Positions 5,265-5,959 of a stretch of 5,959 nucleotides of DNA are shown here, one piece after another. The DNA comes from Spongiibacteraceae bacterium (GTDB lineage: Bacteria; Pseudomonadota; Gammaproteobacteria; Pseudomonadales; PIVM01). The stretch lies in NCBI GenBank assembly GCA_030618505.1, contig JAUXDF010000217.1:1-5959 (forward strand), written 5' to 3'. A program made the position numbers and the translations under genes. Positions within the stretch are counted from its first letter, which is position 1, and every line of letters begins with the position of its first letter. Below the pieces are notes generated by a model. That model saw only the letters and a program-made list of their open reading frames with translations, had not been told where the DNA came from and ran no database searches.

Positions 5265-5959
5265 TCAGTCAATCTTGAAATATTTTGACATCATCTTTAG
5301 CGCACCATCGACACCCAATAGCCGCCTTGCCCAGTGTGTTTTTACTGCATTTCCCCCCACAATATAGCAAATTTTCGGCTTGGGGCATTTTATGGCTTTC
5401 AGTATGGTGTCGGCAACGGTCTCGGGGGGAATGCCATTCCGACTGTCCATCGACTTCACAATATTCTTGTAATTTTTGTCAACGAATTCATTGCCCTGCG
5501 CTTTATACTCATTGCCCGTTTCATTAAATCCGGTATTGACGTTACCCGGCTGAATAATAACGGGCTTGATCTTGCGATATGCCAGCTCAATCGATAAAGC
5601 TTCGTAAATGCGCTCCATACCAGCTTTTGTCCCTGCGTAGACAGACTCCATGGGGATGCCGATACCTGCGGAATTTGAGCTCAGGCCAATAATTTTTCCG
5701 CCTACATTGATCAGCGGCAAAACGTCTCGAATAAGTTTGATGTGAGAAGTGAAATTAATATCGACAATGCGCTCCAAATGCTCGTCGGTCACGTACTCGA
5801 TGGGGTAGGTAGCGTGTGCCGCCGCAGAGATAACCACGGCATCCAGGGGAGGCATCTTTTTCAGCGCCGCTTTTACCGACTGGCTGTCGGTCATATCCAT
5901 CAGGAGGGTTTTGATCTCATGGTCACCCTGCACGGCTTGTAGTGCAGCGGCATCGATAT
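5265..5959 (-). CDS. Short-chain dehydrogenase/reductase (classical SDR), 5' end cut by the window edge
   Basis: The frame is open to the right edge: codons for IDAAALQA precede the GTG at 5933, so that GTG is internal and the true start lies outside. About 230 residues are visible, and the N-terminal cofactor-binding TGxxxGIG region is missing. Counting from the codon at 5933, the visible motifs are MDMTD (12-16), SAAA (36-39) in place of the usual NNAG, DIN with Asn60, LSSNSAG with catalytic Ser86, and YAGTK with Tyr99 and Lys103. The post-catalytic QPGNVNTGF is also present. The catalytic Asn-Ser-Tyr-Lys set is therefore complete. It should catalyse NAD(P)-dependent oxidation or reduction of an alcohol or ketone. 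It is co-transcribed with the GMC oxidoreductase and could reduce the ketone that enzyme makes, as DprE2 does after DprE1. That pairing is inference. Confidence 0.9.
   Translation of the reverse strand, partial: IDAAALQAVQGDHEIKTLLMDMTDSQSVKAALKKMPPLDAVVISAAAHATYPIEYVTDEHLERIVDINFTSHIKLIRDVLPLINVGGKIIGLSSNSAGIGIPMESVYAGTKAGMERIYEALSIELAYRKIKPVIIQPGNVNTGFNETGNEYKAQGNEFVDKNYKNIVKSMDSRNGIPPETVADTILKAIKCPKPKICYIVGGNAVKTHWARRLLGVDGALKMMSKYFKID

Noticed and set aside
5234..5272. TTG at 5272 as the start of the small helical protein
   Set aside because: It overlaps the SDR stop region, whereas the ATG at 5233 has a good GAGGA site at 7 bases.
5265..5933. GTG at 5933 as the start of the SDR gene
   Set aside because: The frame stays open to the window edge, and the N-terminal cofactor-binding part of the family would be missing. 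The GTG is an internal Val codon.

Overview
The window holds one tightly packed set of genes, all read on the minus strand (right to left in these coordinates). Gaps between consecutive genes run from 7 to 31 bases, so this looks like part of a single operon whose promoter and first gene(s) lie beyond the right edge. The gene styles (GTG and ATG starts, GtrA, UbiA and GMC families, moderate GC) suggest a Gram-negative bacterium, perhaps a gammaproteobacterium. That placement is a guess: no marker gene is present.

In order of transcription the layout is as follows. (1) A short-chain dehydrogenase/reductase (SDR), cut by the right edge. (2) A small helical protein of about 119 residues. (3) A GMC-family FAD oxidoreductase. 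(4) An NAD-dependent epimerase/dehydratase-like extended SDR. (5) A small membrane-protein reading frame, 2384 to 2031, interrupted by one in-frame TAG. (6) A UbiA-superfamily prenyl-phosphate transferase resembling decaprenyl-phosphate phosphoribosyltransferase. (7) A GtrA-family membrane protein. (8) A HAD-superfamily IB phosphatase. A stem-loop overlaps the stop codon of the last gene and may end the transcript.

The genes fall into two modules. The right module (about 2392-5959) is an oxidoreductase set of moderate GC. The left module (about 24-2390) is clearly AT-richer and holds a membrane lipid-carrier set. In sampled 60-base lines, GC is 34/60 at 2581 and at 3001, against 21/60 at 1621 and 17/60 at 1141. 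The change falls at the end of the epimerase gene, inside the operon, so the two halves may have different origins.

Working hypothesis (inference): a polyprenyl-phosphate-linked sugar, possibly a pentose, is made and handled at the membrane. UbiA would attach phosphoribose to the lipid carrier and the HAD enzyme would remove the phosphate. A flavin oxidase and an SDR would oxidise and re-reduce the sugar, and GtrA would help move or present it. This parallels mycobacterial DPA (decaprenyl-phosphoryl-arabinose) synthesis: Rv3806c UbiA, Rv3790/Rv3791 DprE1/DprE2, and GtrA-like Rv3789. The difference is that a GMC flavoprotein with a small partner stands where DprE1 would be expected. The sequence supports the families, but not the substrate.
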